DNA of 64,000 nucleotides, taken from positions 157,437 through 221,436 of the forward strand of contig NW_003215247.1 in NCBI RefSeq assembly GCF_000006405.1, read 5' to 3'. This DNA comes from Perkinsus marinus ATCC 50983. Lineage: Eukaryota > Perkinsozoa > Perkinsida > Perkinsidae. Of the stretch, positions 12,363 through 21,862 are shown piece after piece (position 1 is the stretch's first letter; each line of letters begins with the position of its first letter). Below the pieces are notes generated by a model that was not told the origin of the DNA, ran no database searches, and saw only the letters and a program-made list of their open reading frames with translations. Both the position numbers and the translations under genes were made by a program.

Positions 12363-12558
12363 CACCTCTCCACATATTCTTAGCATACATGGTGTGCAGC
12401 TCAAAATTCATCAATGAAGTCGAGTTTCACCCTGATTTTTGAATATGATAGCTTTAGTAACACTATCACTAACCTGGCAAGGTTTCAGACTCCCATTCTA
12501 CTGCTATTCTGATTTACGCACTCGACGCACTTGGAGACCTCCACATATTCTTAGCATA
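12363..12558 (+). repeat. Left terminal inverted repeat (196 bp) of Tc1-like element
   Basis: This is the reverse complement of 13587-13782 with about three mismatches, near positions 6 and 42-45 of the repeat. The outer copy of CTCCACATATTCTTAGCATA is at 12368-12387 and the inner copy at 12539-12558. These are likely transposase binding sites. Confidence 0.93.
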
Positions 12559-12663
12559 TTCTTGAAGCACCCTAGGATTTTGGTCATAGGGCACCATTGA
12601 AGCACCCAAATTGCCCCGCCGTCAACCACCATGACCACCCACGTCCTGTCATTACTTTGGGTT

Positions 12664-13517
12664 ATGTCGAAGAACAAAAACCTGACTTCAGCAGATAGGG
12701 CGCGTATCCGCGCGATGCATGCGGAGAGAGGCACAGATGGTCGTCGACGCTACACCCAAAAGGAGATTGCTCGAGCTCAGCAGGTCAACCAAGCTACGGT
12801 GAGTCGAGTAGTGAAGGCTCAGGATCAATGTGGGCCTGTATTTAAGCGGGGACCGAAGTTTCTGATGGACGAACGAACCCGACGTCGTGTTGTGCGCTAT
12901 TTCTTTGACAACTGCGGGGTGTCTACCGGTGACGCAGTTACGGAGCTCGATCTGAAAGTCTCACCANNNNNNNNNNNNNNNNNNNNNNNNNNNNNNNNNN
13001 NNNNNNNNNNNNNNNNNNNNNNNNNNNNNNNNNNNNNNNNNNNNNNNNNNNNNNNNNNNNNNNNNNTTCTAGTGCCGAGCAGCTCAAGAGCAAGAGAGCC
13101 TTCAATTGGCGGTGGTATCATGGTATGGGGTGCGAAGTCTATCAAGAAGTCCTCTCTCGTCATCTGTTACCATATTGGGAAGAGTTAAGAGAGGTGGGTC
13201 TCACGTTTCAGCAAGATAATGCTCCCTGTCATGGGAGCAGGAGCACTATCGACTGGCTCCGTGAAAGAAATGTGGTCCCACCTTGTTGGCCAGCCTTAAG
13301 CCCCGACCTCAGCCCCATAGAAAGTATATGGGCCTACATGGTAAAGACTCTGTATGGCCCGGACAAACCGATTTTTCGGACTCAGGGGGAACTCAGGACG
13401 GCTGTCTTTCGAGCATGGACCCAAATTCCTCCTGAGGTCATAACAAGCTGTACAAGCTCCCTTCCGAAGCGACTCACTGATGTCCTGGCATTGCAGGGGA
13501 GGAAAACAAGTTATTGA
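12664..13517 (+). pseudogene. Tc1-type transposase, interrupted by assembly gap and apparent frameshift/deletion
   Basis: The likely start is the ATG at 12664 (MSKNKNLTSADRARIRAMHA). The N-terminal part is a paired-like helix-turn-helix: YTQKEIARAQQVNQATVSRV, then a basic segment (DERTRRRVVRYF) up to the gap at 12967. After the gap one frame gives IGGGIMVWGAKS. The next frame gives YQEVLSRHLLPYWEELREVG and the catalytic core FQQDNAPCHG...LSPDLSPIESIWAYM, where 34 residues separate Asp from Glu (DD34E). The first catalytic Asp, expected in a DE-type motif upstream of MVWG, falls in the unsequenced part. The short distance between MVWG and YQEVL and the change of frame imply a deletion or an assembly error here. 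As assembled, no full transposase can be made. Confidence 0.85.
12967..13066. other. Assembly gap of exactly 100 N
   Basis: A run of 100 Ns sits inside the transposase. A round 100 usually marks a gap of unknown size, so coordinates and frame across it should not be trusted. Confidence 0.99.
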
Positions 13518-13586
13518 ACATCTATTGAGTAACTCTAGTCTGATATTATCATCGCATTTTACCTTTTGAATAAGTGACATAACTAG

Positions 13587-13782
13587 TATGCTAAGAATAT
13601 GTGGAGGTCTCCAAGTGCGTCGAGTGCGTAAATCAGAATAGCAGTAGAATGGGAGTCTGAAACCTTGCCAGGTTAGTGATAGTGTTACTAAAGCTATCAT
13701 ATTCAAAAATCAGGGTGAAACTCGACTTCATTGATGAACTATGAGCTGCACACCATGTATGCTAAGAATATGTGGAGGGGTG
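13587..13782 (-). repeat. Right terminal inverted repeat (196 bp) of Tc1-like element
   Basis: This is an inverted copy of 12363-12558, again with two internal copies of the 20-mer. It ends in GGTG followed by the TA target duplication at 13783-13784. Confidence 0.93.
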
Positions 13783-13784
13783 TA

Positions 13785-14600
13785 ATTTGACCGACATGAA
13801 GCATAGACGGTTTAGCTCGAGAGACGCACGCAGTTGCCCCGAGTATACGTAGGAGGAATCACTAATGGATCATATTTCGCCGTCTGTTGAGTCTAATGTA
13901 CAGCATCCTCTATCAGCATGTCGAGTGTTTTCTCAGTCCTATTGTACTGCGGTCAAGAATTCATGATTCTTTGAGCAATCCTTTCATGGCAGAATCGTTA
14001 TAAATGAGCTCGGGGATACTCCCACCGGGATATGGTAAAGAAGGCATCCTCCCCAATTAATAAGTTTCCCGTACGAGACCTTCAGCCTCGATCGGGGTAT
14101 GATCATAGCCGCGAGCAATTCATCTTCACCCTTTTGAGACTGGTGCTAATTTCCTACCCCTTCCTTTTCTCTGGGATATTGTGAATTTCGAGAACAGTCG
14201 TAGTTTCTGATGGCCGCAGGGAAGTTTTCTAACGGTGAATGGAGTATCGCGCTACATGTGGGCAGCAAACTATCATTTCTCTGTTTCTTAACGCTACCCG
14301 TCGGGAGTTATCTCTGTCTGGGCGAGCTGCCGCGGGATGGATCCACAGTTGTACCAACACAGTTGGCCCTGTGTGCCGCCATCATGATTAATAGCTTTAG
14401 CCTCCCACTACGCTTTGATAGAGCCGAATGATCTACTTCGGCAAGATCTCTACTAATTGATGGCCTTTCTTTCGAATCAATACACCTCAATCAAATTGAG
14501 ATGGTCACTTCGACACTGCGATCAGCCGAACTATGATGCCGATGCTTCAGAGCCCCATGTACTGTGGTGGACTAACGCAACCCAGCTCGGGATGAGAAAC
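13785..14600. other. Spacer right of the transposon
   Basis: This lies between the Tc1 element and the 3' end of the minus-strand gene at 14601. There is a 73-codon open frame at 14210-14431 with no recognisable motif and no splice context. I see nothing else. Confidence 0.4.
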
Positions 14601-16869
14601 TCATTTACGATATTCTTTCTTGAGATACAGTAAATGATCACGCACTTCGGCCATGTCCTTTAAGGATCTGGTCAGCTGAAAGATGACAAAGAATAGCACT
14701 GTGTCACAGCACTCTAGCACGAGCACTCAGGCCGATATACTCACCCACTTATACTCCTCACTATTCTTCTTCATGCCAGGGAACGTCGCAAGAACTTCCC
14801 TCAGGCCAAGACGGTACTCATTTCGAGCAAAGAGTTGTTTAAGCTGAGAGTAACATGTTGAACTCTATAGTTGGAAAGAGGATGTCTGTCACCTTTTCCA
14901 CCATCTCATCCTGTTTGGACGGCTTGTTGGCCTTGACAGCTACACAGGATTAGGTTGCCAACAGGGGATAGTACGTATATACTCACCAGTCGTGGTAGCT
15001 GAAGCTGAAGTATCTTTCCGAGTCTTGTCATCATTCTGACCAGCATCATCATCAATCTCATCAGGATCAACACCAGTTTGTAATAGCTCATCATCCAATG
15101 CCACCTAATGATGGCATCGATTAACCAAGCAAGAGTGGCCGATGGCCTACATCTGCCAGGCCCTCCTTCCGGACCTCCTCCTTATTCCTTTCCTTTTCCA
15201 TTATACCTACGACGGGCAATCATCATCGAGTTGAGTGATGGTCCTAGCAAGCCCCTACTCGTAATAGCCTTGCCCAGTGAGGTCGCCTGTTCATCCTCAC
15301 TATCGCTCGAGCTTGAGGACTCATTATCAGAGTCTCTCCCCGTCCTAGCCTAGGGAAAGGAGGCTGTAAGTTGCAGACTGCCGGGCTAGCCATACTTCTT
15401 TCATCTTCTCCTTCTCCTTATCAACTGCCCCTGTAGTTTCTATCTGGACTTCATTACCAGCATCGGGATCATCCAAGAGTTCATCATCATCACCTAAGAC
15501 CCCCGCCTAAGCCCTCCACACTTGACCCCTCCTACTGAAATCCTCATTGCCCTCCCACTCATCATCATGTTTCACTGCATACAGCTTGCCCACGCTCAGA
15601 CTGGAGCCAGGTACCTGACCTTACTATATCACCACCACCACTACACCAGCAGCAGCAACAGCACGCCACCACGACTACATCTTTCGTCTCTAGATCGTGC
15701 TTGGCTGCCTTCGATGCCTTCAGCCGACGCTTAGCCTCTTTTCGGGCCGCCTCTGAGCAAATGATTAGTGCTGATAATTCTGGACATGATGGCGCCTTAC
15801 TCTCGGCATCGTATCCCTCTTCTGTCTCCCCACCCTTTACCTTAGCCTTCTTCAGTTCGATAGCCGCCCTCATTCGTATGAACCTAGTCCACAACTCTTC
15901 TCATCCCTATTCATGAGCGCCCCATACCTCTTTTCATCATTCTTATCGGCCAAGCGTTGCTTCTTCATAACCTGTTCGGCTATCTCAGTTTCCGTCTCCT
16001 CTTTTACTCTAGACGACTTCGTTGTAACGCCACCATCAGCAGTAGCTAACGGGGGGCGGATGAGCTACAACGACTCTCCTCATGAGCCTACCACTAGGAG
16101 CAGCAGCAACATCAGATGGAGCCTCGGTTCTAGCCATACGGAGCTCAACACCCGTGAGCGGGCGGAACTCATGCCACCTAAGAATCCCGAATTAGTATAA
16201 TGCTGCCAGGTGAACAAAAACCCTACTTCCGAACAGGGGCTAGTCTATATATACCAGGGTTGGATGGGTCAACACTTAGTGAGAACCAACAGGAGGTGTC
16301 ATTGGCAGTTGGTCGGCCACAATAGATAGCGCTAGAGCCTGATAATCAATACCATAAATTCGCCACCTCCCTGATACTCCTACCTTGGGAAGCCCCTCGC
16401 AACGTCATCGAGTCCTCCTCATCGTACCGTGCCTGCTAGACAAAGTGCCCTATACAATGGAGGCTTCCCCGTACAGTCCGAATTTGTTCCTCCTTCTTTT
16501 TGAAAGCATTGAAGTTCTTCTTTTCACCAATCTCCAACTCCACTCTAACCTTCGTACGTTGGCTCGTGAGTGTTGCATCATCGCTGACGTTACTGAATCC
16601 ACTACCGCCCTCTGCCACGTTGGAACGATCTGCCAATACAGCGTTAACACTTCCATCGAATATCAAGGCATTTATCCCAATGGTTTCTGTGGTTCCCTCT
16701 ATCGAGAGGAGCCTTCTATTATCACACCCGATTTAGTACCGAAATTAGGTGGGAATTTGGCAACGTCGACATCGACTCCTCCATTGGTTGCATCAGTGTC
16801 CACTATCCATCGGACCTCTGGAACTGCTGCTGTAGTAGTAGTACCAGTAGGAGGGACCGCTGAAGTCAT
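14601..16869 (-). CDS. Charged nuclear protein, candidate TFIIF alpha (RAP74) homologue
   Basis: This is a multi-exon minus-strand gene. The likely start is at 16869 (TSAVPPTGTTTT after Met). Successive exons give KVRVELEIGEKKNFNAFKKK (about 16530), QARYDEEDSMTLRGASQ (about 16415), IDYQALALSIVADQLPMTPP (about 16320), WHEFRPLTGVELRMARTEA (about 16150), long Lys/Glu/Ala-rich helices (IEQ-type MKKQRLADKNDEKR; EAARKEAKRRLKASKAAK), acidic Ser/Asp runs (SDNESSSSSDSEDEQ, about 15310) and a C-terminal unit LKQLFARNEYRLGLREVLAT...LTRSLKDMAEVRDHLLYLKK ending at 14601. The WHEF.PL motif before a charged helix, an acidic centre and a small winged-helix-like C-terminus resemble the layout of TFIIF alpha (WYNFTPL; C-terminal winged helix). 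The match is weak, and an unrelated charged nuclear protein is possible. Confidence 0.4.
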
Positions 16870-17074
16870 TGCTGTCTAGCAGCAGTGTCTAACCTACAGC
16901 AGCGGTTTTCATCATCCCATGTATTACCCGTGAAACTGATACTCAACACAGAACTGATATTGATGGTAGCTTGCGAAAGGGCACCACACTAGTAGTAGTA
17001 GAGGAAATGTTCACAGGTCAAGGGGGAGGCTACTTAGGAGGCTGGTGGCTGCTTGTATCGTCCCAGTAGCTGCC

Positions 17075-18337
17075 CTATACCTCGTACATTGGCAAGATAA
17101 CTTGCGGCTCACCACGCAGTCGAGACCTATAGAACAAGCATGATGATAGCAGAAGGAATACCTCCTTACCGGAAGTAATAGTATAGGAAGTCGCTGAGGA
17201 TTAGGAGGTTGAGGGTCTCACTGGCCATCTGAACACCCCTGTTGTCTGGGTAGGCATGTTTGAATATAAGTGGATAACTGAAATAGTGGAGTTGATAACA
17301 AGGCAGTTGATGATGATACCTACCTAAACCAGAAGATGAGAGTGCATGCCCGGCTAGCAGCAGTGAGGACCACGAAGTTAGCCAATGGAGCCGATACAAC
17401 CTTATCCTGTTGGAACATCCATAGTTGAGGGAATAGGGCTACGGCACATAATACCTAGAGGTTGGGAAACACTGGTGATATTGGAGTATTGGTAGTATAG
17501 GAATATATTACTTCATAGAAGCAGCAGAAGTAGGAGACATAAAAGGAGCTATGACTCCTCCGAGCAAGGTACCACAGAAATGCTAGTACTGTGGTGAAGA
17601 TATATATGAACCCGAACCTGAGGACGCACTTCCTAAACGACGATTGCAAGGAATGGAAGGTATTATTTACTATCAGCGCTACTGCTCATATCACTCCTAC
17701 TACTACTACTTGGTCACCGCTGTCGTTACGGGTACTCCCATCTTTTGAAAAAAAGCGTGGCCAAAATTGTCCTTCTTGGCTTCATAGGATGGTTTGTAGC
17801 ATGTCGTGGTGTATACTATCATGTAGGCACCAGACGCGGCATTAAGGATCTAACGACGATGACCCAACCTTAGGTACTGCTCTTGTTAGTGTGATTACAT
17901 CCATCATGCCATACAACCAGAATGGTATAAAGGTTGGTCGAAAGTGTAGCCCTAATGGGTGACTTAGTAGATGCAGGCATCGAGCTACAGCAACACATCC
18001 TAGAGTTTGGAAGGATAGACCTGCAGCTGATCGGGTCTTCTTAACCTGAACGCCACCTGTGATGGTAATCTTGTGATGATGATTACCTGGTGGTAAACGG
18101 CTATAAAGGAGCCTAGCAAGGCTACATCAGCTCCTAGGATAAGGGCATCCAGCAGGATAGGGCTACTGTTGGTTGACATATCAAAACTACCTATCTTACC
18201 AATCGAGGAGCAGCAACGACCTTAGGATTATCTCCTATGTGACTATAGCATGCAAAGTTGGGGCTGATAGGGGCCTCGAGAATGTGTGATATAGTGAGGT
18301 ATTCCTCAGTCGAAGTAAAAGTCATGAAAGCCTCCAT
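17075..18337 (-). CDS. ERD2: ER lumen protein-retaining receptor family (ERD2/KDEL receptor-like)
   Basis: ERD2-family proteins are seven-helix Golgi/ER membrane receptors that return KDEL-type ligands to the ER. The minus-strand exons read EAFMTFTSTEEYLTISHILE (start 18337), LLDALILGADVALLGSFIAV (about 18150), KKTRSAAGLSFQTLGCVAVA (about 18020; compare IRNKRSCAGLSLRTQELYLV), an IYIFTTVLAFLWYLA helix (about 17600), VALFPQLWMFQQDKVVSAPL (about 17430; compare EAVAILPQLFMLQ), NFVVLTAASRACTLIFWF (about 17360), LLILSDFLYYYFR (about 17180; compare ADFFYYYF) and a short tail QVILPMYEV ending at 17075. The last junction splits an Arg codon and is clean. The divergent sequence is closer to the ERD2-like branch than to canonical KDELR. 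I did not verify ligand-binding residues. Confidence 0.82.
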
Positions 18338-18647
18338 AACCCTGCCCTATTATCGATCTGCTCAATAAGCCGTTCCATAGTTCTGATCACAGTACCAGAA
18401 ATGCGGCCAGGAGTTTTCGTAGGGCCACGTTTATGTTCGTGACTTTTAAAAGCAATTGCCTCATGTTTGAGAATTTTATGGCGCGTGACGGTGGGTTTTG
18501 TGGCGCGTGAAGTTGGCCAGTAGTATCAGATGAGCTAGAGGGATGGTATTGAACCCTCCTTTTCATCCACACCTATGATCGGCAGCTATCGGAGGTTGCT
18601 CTCAGAACAATGTTATACGGTCAGTTTCGTGGTGTTTTTATATCATC

Positions 18648-20469
18648 ATGTCTATCGTGACTGTCCATTTACGAGGCGAGTCCATTAGCATCATAGATTC
18701 CCTAATCTCGAGGGAGGTATCATCCAGATTGGGCAGTCGTGACGGTCTATGCAACCTTGCCCTTGCTGGACCCACTGCCTCTCGTAAGCCTTCTTCTTGT
18801 ATTGTTGGTACTTCACCACATAGTTGAGTAGATTTCGGGCTATCAGTGAACGAGAACTGCGACCCTACAGTGCAGAGCGACCATTTAGCAGCATTCAGAC
18901 GGCTGGACCCAAGAGGTTGCCAGTCAGGACCTGTATTAGCACGAGGATCCATGTCACTACCGGTTAGGAAAGGTCAGCTTAAGCGAGGTGAGAGGCTTAT
19001 TAGTAGATGTGTTGATAGTAGCAGTCGAACCACCAAGGTACATGGCAAGGTATATATCTGATAAACACCTCTAAAGTGGACACTAAGGCCTCTATTGCCA
19101 TCACTTGCATACCAGCAGTATCGACATCGCAGTTTACCCTCTCTGGTGGGGGTAGGGGTTCCCATAGCATTCCTAAAGACAAGTGGTATAAGGTAGTGTA
19201 GCAGGGTTAGGGAGGGATCAGCCATGTTTGGGTACTCAGTTCCTTTCCAATGGGGATGCCATCGTGAACTTCTGTGAACTGCACACCTCTGCATCGCTGT
19301 CAATGCTCAAGCCTGATTGTGCTAACACTTTGGAGGATGCTATGTCGAGGGTTGTCCCGGAAACGTGGAATATGGAGATTTTTCAACACGTCTACGAGGG
19401 ACCAGATGATATGCCGGGTACTATCACAGGTCCGAGGTCTCGGGTTCGATCCCTGCGGTAGGCCATATGAAGTGCACACTCCTGGGATGTAGCCATTCAT
19501 TATCCTCACATGCCCTGAGTGACCCTAATGGTCCTCGCCCCTACCTTACCGAGCATAGGAACTCTGGTGGATGGGGTGTGGGCCACACTCGGACAGTGGA
19601 ACTCACTACCGTTCCAGCCGCCCACAAGCCTATTGTATCCACGATCAAGTAGGAATATTGTAGTGGCACACAGTTAGTTGTATCTGATGGTAAGGTCCAT
19701 GAAGAAGTGTTGAAGCAATTGGAGCTGGAAGATTCTCAATTCAGTATGGTTAACCTTACTGTTGAGGAGGGGTTCTCCTTAGTACTTGCTTGCGATACCA
19801 CACCGGAAGTGATCCCTGAGCTACAGTTACCCCCTGCAGCTGTAGGCAACGGGCGAACTCTAGACGTGCCTTTGAGACAGCGCTGCAGCGTCTGGGTAGT
19901 ACCTGTTCATTCAACTGATCTATCTGCTCGTGTCGAGGCTGTCTACTTCGGTACGCCCCCCTAAAAGTATACAACAGGGTGTTAATAGTATTATCCACAA
20001 CTTCCCGTGTGTTTCCATTCTCTTCTGTGACCCGTGTTGCCAATCCTTGGCTCCTTTTATCGATGTTATAATGTCGAATGCTTCTACAGATAGTGTCATC
20101 TGAGAGCCTCCACAGAGTACGCCATACCAGTCAGAGCCGGGATTCGTCTCCCAGCTGTAGTCGTGAGGACTTGTACCGTTGGTGGAGGTCTTGATGCAAG
20201 TGGTAATTGAAAATGTCTCCCACGGGCCGTAGGCCACGGCTTCCCGTTGTTTGACGGGGCTAATGCAGAGAGGTAGAGGTCGAGGTATCTCCACCCTATA
20301 GAAAGATAACATGACCAAGACTCGTCCAAATACCTCTACACAAGCGTATAGGATGACGACATTTCCGAGGTTGTTGAAAGTGAACCTATGGTGTGCAGAC
20401 GTCGATGCCCGCATAACTATCGAGAATGATATTAGATGCCTCAACTTGCATACTCGTGTATCCCTTTGA
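18648..20469 (+). CDS. Unrecognised multi-exon protein
   Basis: The ATG at 18648 opens SIVTVHLRGESISIIDSLIS... Downstream exon-like stretches on the same strand include LAAFRRLDPRGCQSGP (about 18890), GDAIVNFCELHTSASLSMLK (about 19255), VHEEVLKQLELEDSQFSMVN (about 19700), a beta-rich stretch LTVEEGFSLVLACDTTPEV (about 19750-19820) with VWVVPVHSTDLSARVEAVYF (about 19890), AGIRLPAVVVRTCTVGGGLD (about 20140), and a last piece DARITIENDIRCLNLHTRVS ending at a TGA at 20467-20469. The 19700-19960 stretch could be an extracellular or lumenal beta-sandwich. I recognise no family, and the chain of exons is only partly verified. The piece from 20490 on may belong to the same gene. Confidence 0.35.
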
Positions 20470-20489
20470 CGTGGTCAGGACTACTATAG

Positions 20490-21308
20490 CTGTCCAAGCC
20501 CATGCGGATAAGGCTCAGGGCAGAGATACTCAAGATGTTCTATGATGGTCAGGGAATTGTTGTTAATATGGTAGGAGTAGCTCTCTATGTAAGAGTAGAC
20601 CTAGGCAGCTGCGACTATATGGAAGACGGTTGATACACTTAACGGCACGATTGACTGAACACTCGAGGTAGGCTGCTGCTGCAGCTCATCGCCACGCTGA
20701 GTGTGGGACTGGCTGTGTCCGCGTGCTTCCCATTGTATACGATGCTATATGAAAGGACACAACGTAGCGGTTAGGGAGGCTGTGATGCAGCTGCTGCGGC
20801 TGCCTGGTGATGGTAAGGGGGTTAGAGAGTGATGGCACTGCTGACATGACCATGTACTAGTTTTCCTACTAGGCTTTCATTGTGAGCCTGTTTAGTCACT
20901 ATGAGGGGACATTACTGAGGACTCTATCATCGTGAGAGGCATATTCTGCTTACCTCAGAAGTCTTTGTGATTCTTGGGGAGTCTTTGATACCAGGCCCTG
21001 GTAGTCCTATCTTCCTGCTAGAGAGACTTATGGGATGGTCGAGTTCATCATGCAGGCCTGATGTATAGACGCATATGGACCCAGAAGCACAGCTGCTGCT
21101 GCTGGTGGTAGTAGTTGCCACAGACACCATCACATATAACCATTGTACCACACCTGATACTAGTACCGGTATGAGCAGGCATCAGATATACAGCAGGAAG
21201 AGGCTCGAAGGGGCGGGTTTACAGCACTGTAGAGTAAGCCGACCGATGGGGAACATCCTATTCAGAGGCTCTACTACCTATAATAGAGATTACTATGAAT
21301 TCGAGTAG
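20490..21308 (+). CDS. Exon-like segments of a probable membrane protein, unassembled
   Basis: Visible segments bounded by plausible GT...AG sites are MRIRLRAEILKMFYDGQGIV (about 20500), LRLYGRRLIHLTARLTEHSR (about 20622), a hydrophobic helix LIATLSVGLAVSACFPLYTM (about 20685-20740) and AFIVSLFSHYEGTLLRTLSS (about 20873-20930). A further open stretch at about 21180-21308 ends MGNILFRGSTTYNRDYYEFE before a stop. They read like parts of a polytopic membrane protein. I cannot assign a family, a start codon or an end, and the region could be the 3' part of the gene starting at 18648. Confidence 0.3.
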
Positions 21309-21862
21309 GTCAACATATCCCTCAGCACCAGTAATGTTGTGGACCCGCCTCATGCCAAGCTAGTCGCAGAGACTCTCCTTCATGATTGTATGAACTACTT
21401 GTAGTACCGATTAACCTCTTGTTATCAGTCTTAACCCACTAGTGTGTATCTAGTCCTACTACGACTACCATCAATGCTGTTCATGTGAATGATGTATCCA
21501 TATACTCCGTTGAAGCTCTCTTGTGTTGTTAGTCAGTTAAGGGAGGTGCTTGCTTGTGCTTATTCGCGCTCGACGCCCATTGGATGTAGTATTTGCTTAA
21601 GGGATCATCATAGTAGCTGGAGGTATAGGGATAACCTTGTCATGATGGTCATTGTTATCATGAGTTCAAAGTTTGTATTATGAGAGACTCTACAGTAGCA
21701 GGAAGTAGGCCTCCCCCCACTACCGCTGGGTCAGGGCTCCAAGAGGGTTACTCAGCAGAGCAATGGGGACCCTGGAGGAGTCATGGGCTGCTACTACAAC
21801 AGTGTATACGCCAATTGAAGTGGCAGGTAGGCCCTTCCTTATACTCATGTTGAAGGCAGATT
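21309..21862. other. Spacer upstream of the EF-hand phosphatase
   Basis: No motif-bearing reading frame is seen. Short frames here contain several stops, and no RNA gene or repeat is evident. The interval may contain the 5' leader or an early exon of the downstream phosphatase. Confidence 0.35.

Larger units (their letters stand above)
12363..13782 (+). mobile_element. Tc1/mariner-superfamily DNA transposon with long IR/DR-type terminal repeats
   Basis: The element is bounded by inverted CACC...GGTG ends and flanked on both sides by TA (12361-12362 and 13783-13784), the classic Tc1/mariner target duplication. Its two 196-bp terminal inverted repeats match at all but about three positions. 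Each repeat carries the same 20-mer, CTCCACATATTCTTAGCATA, once near its outer end and once at its inner end. This is the inverted-repeat/direct-repeat arrangement known from Sleeping-Beauty-like and other Tc1 elements. Between the repeats lies a transposase with a helix-turn-helix N-terminus and a DD34E-type C-terminus. A run of 100 Ns interrupts it, so the true length is not known. Confidence 0.93.

Noticed and set aside
19430-19460. GGTTCGATCCC, resembling a tRNA B box
   Set aside because: The flanks do not form a T stem, and no acceptor stem or A box pairs with it at tRNA distance; it lies in an open frame.
19920-20444. 174-codon minus-strand open frame
   Set aside because: It overlaps plus-strand exon-like segments, has no motif or splice context, and looks like a shadow.
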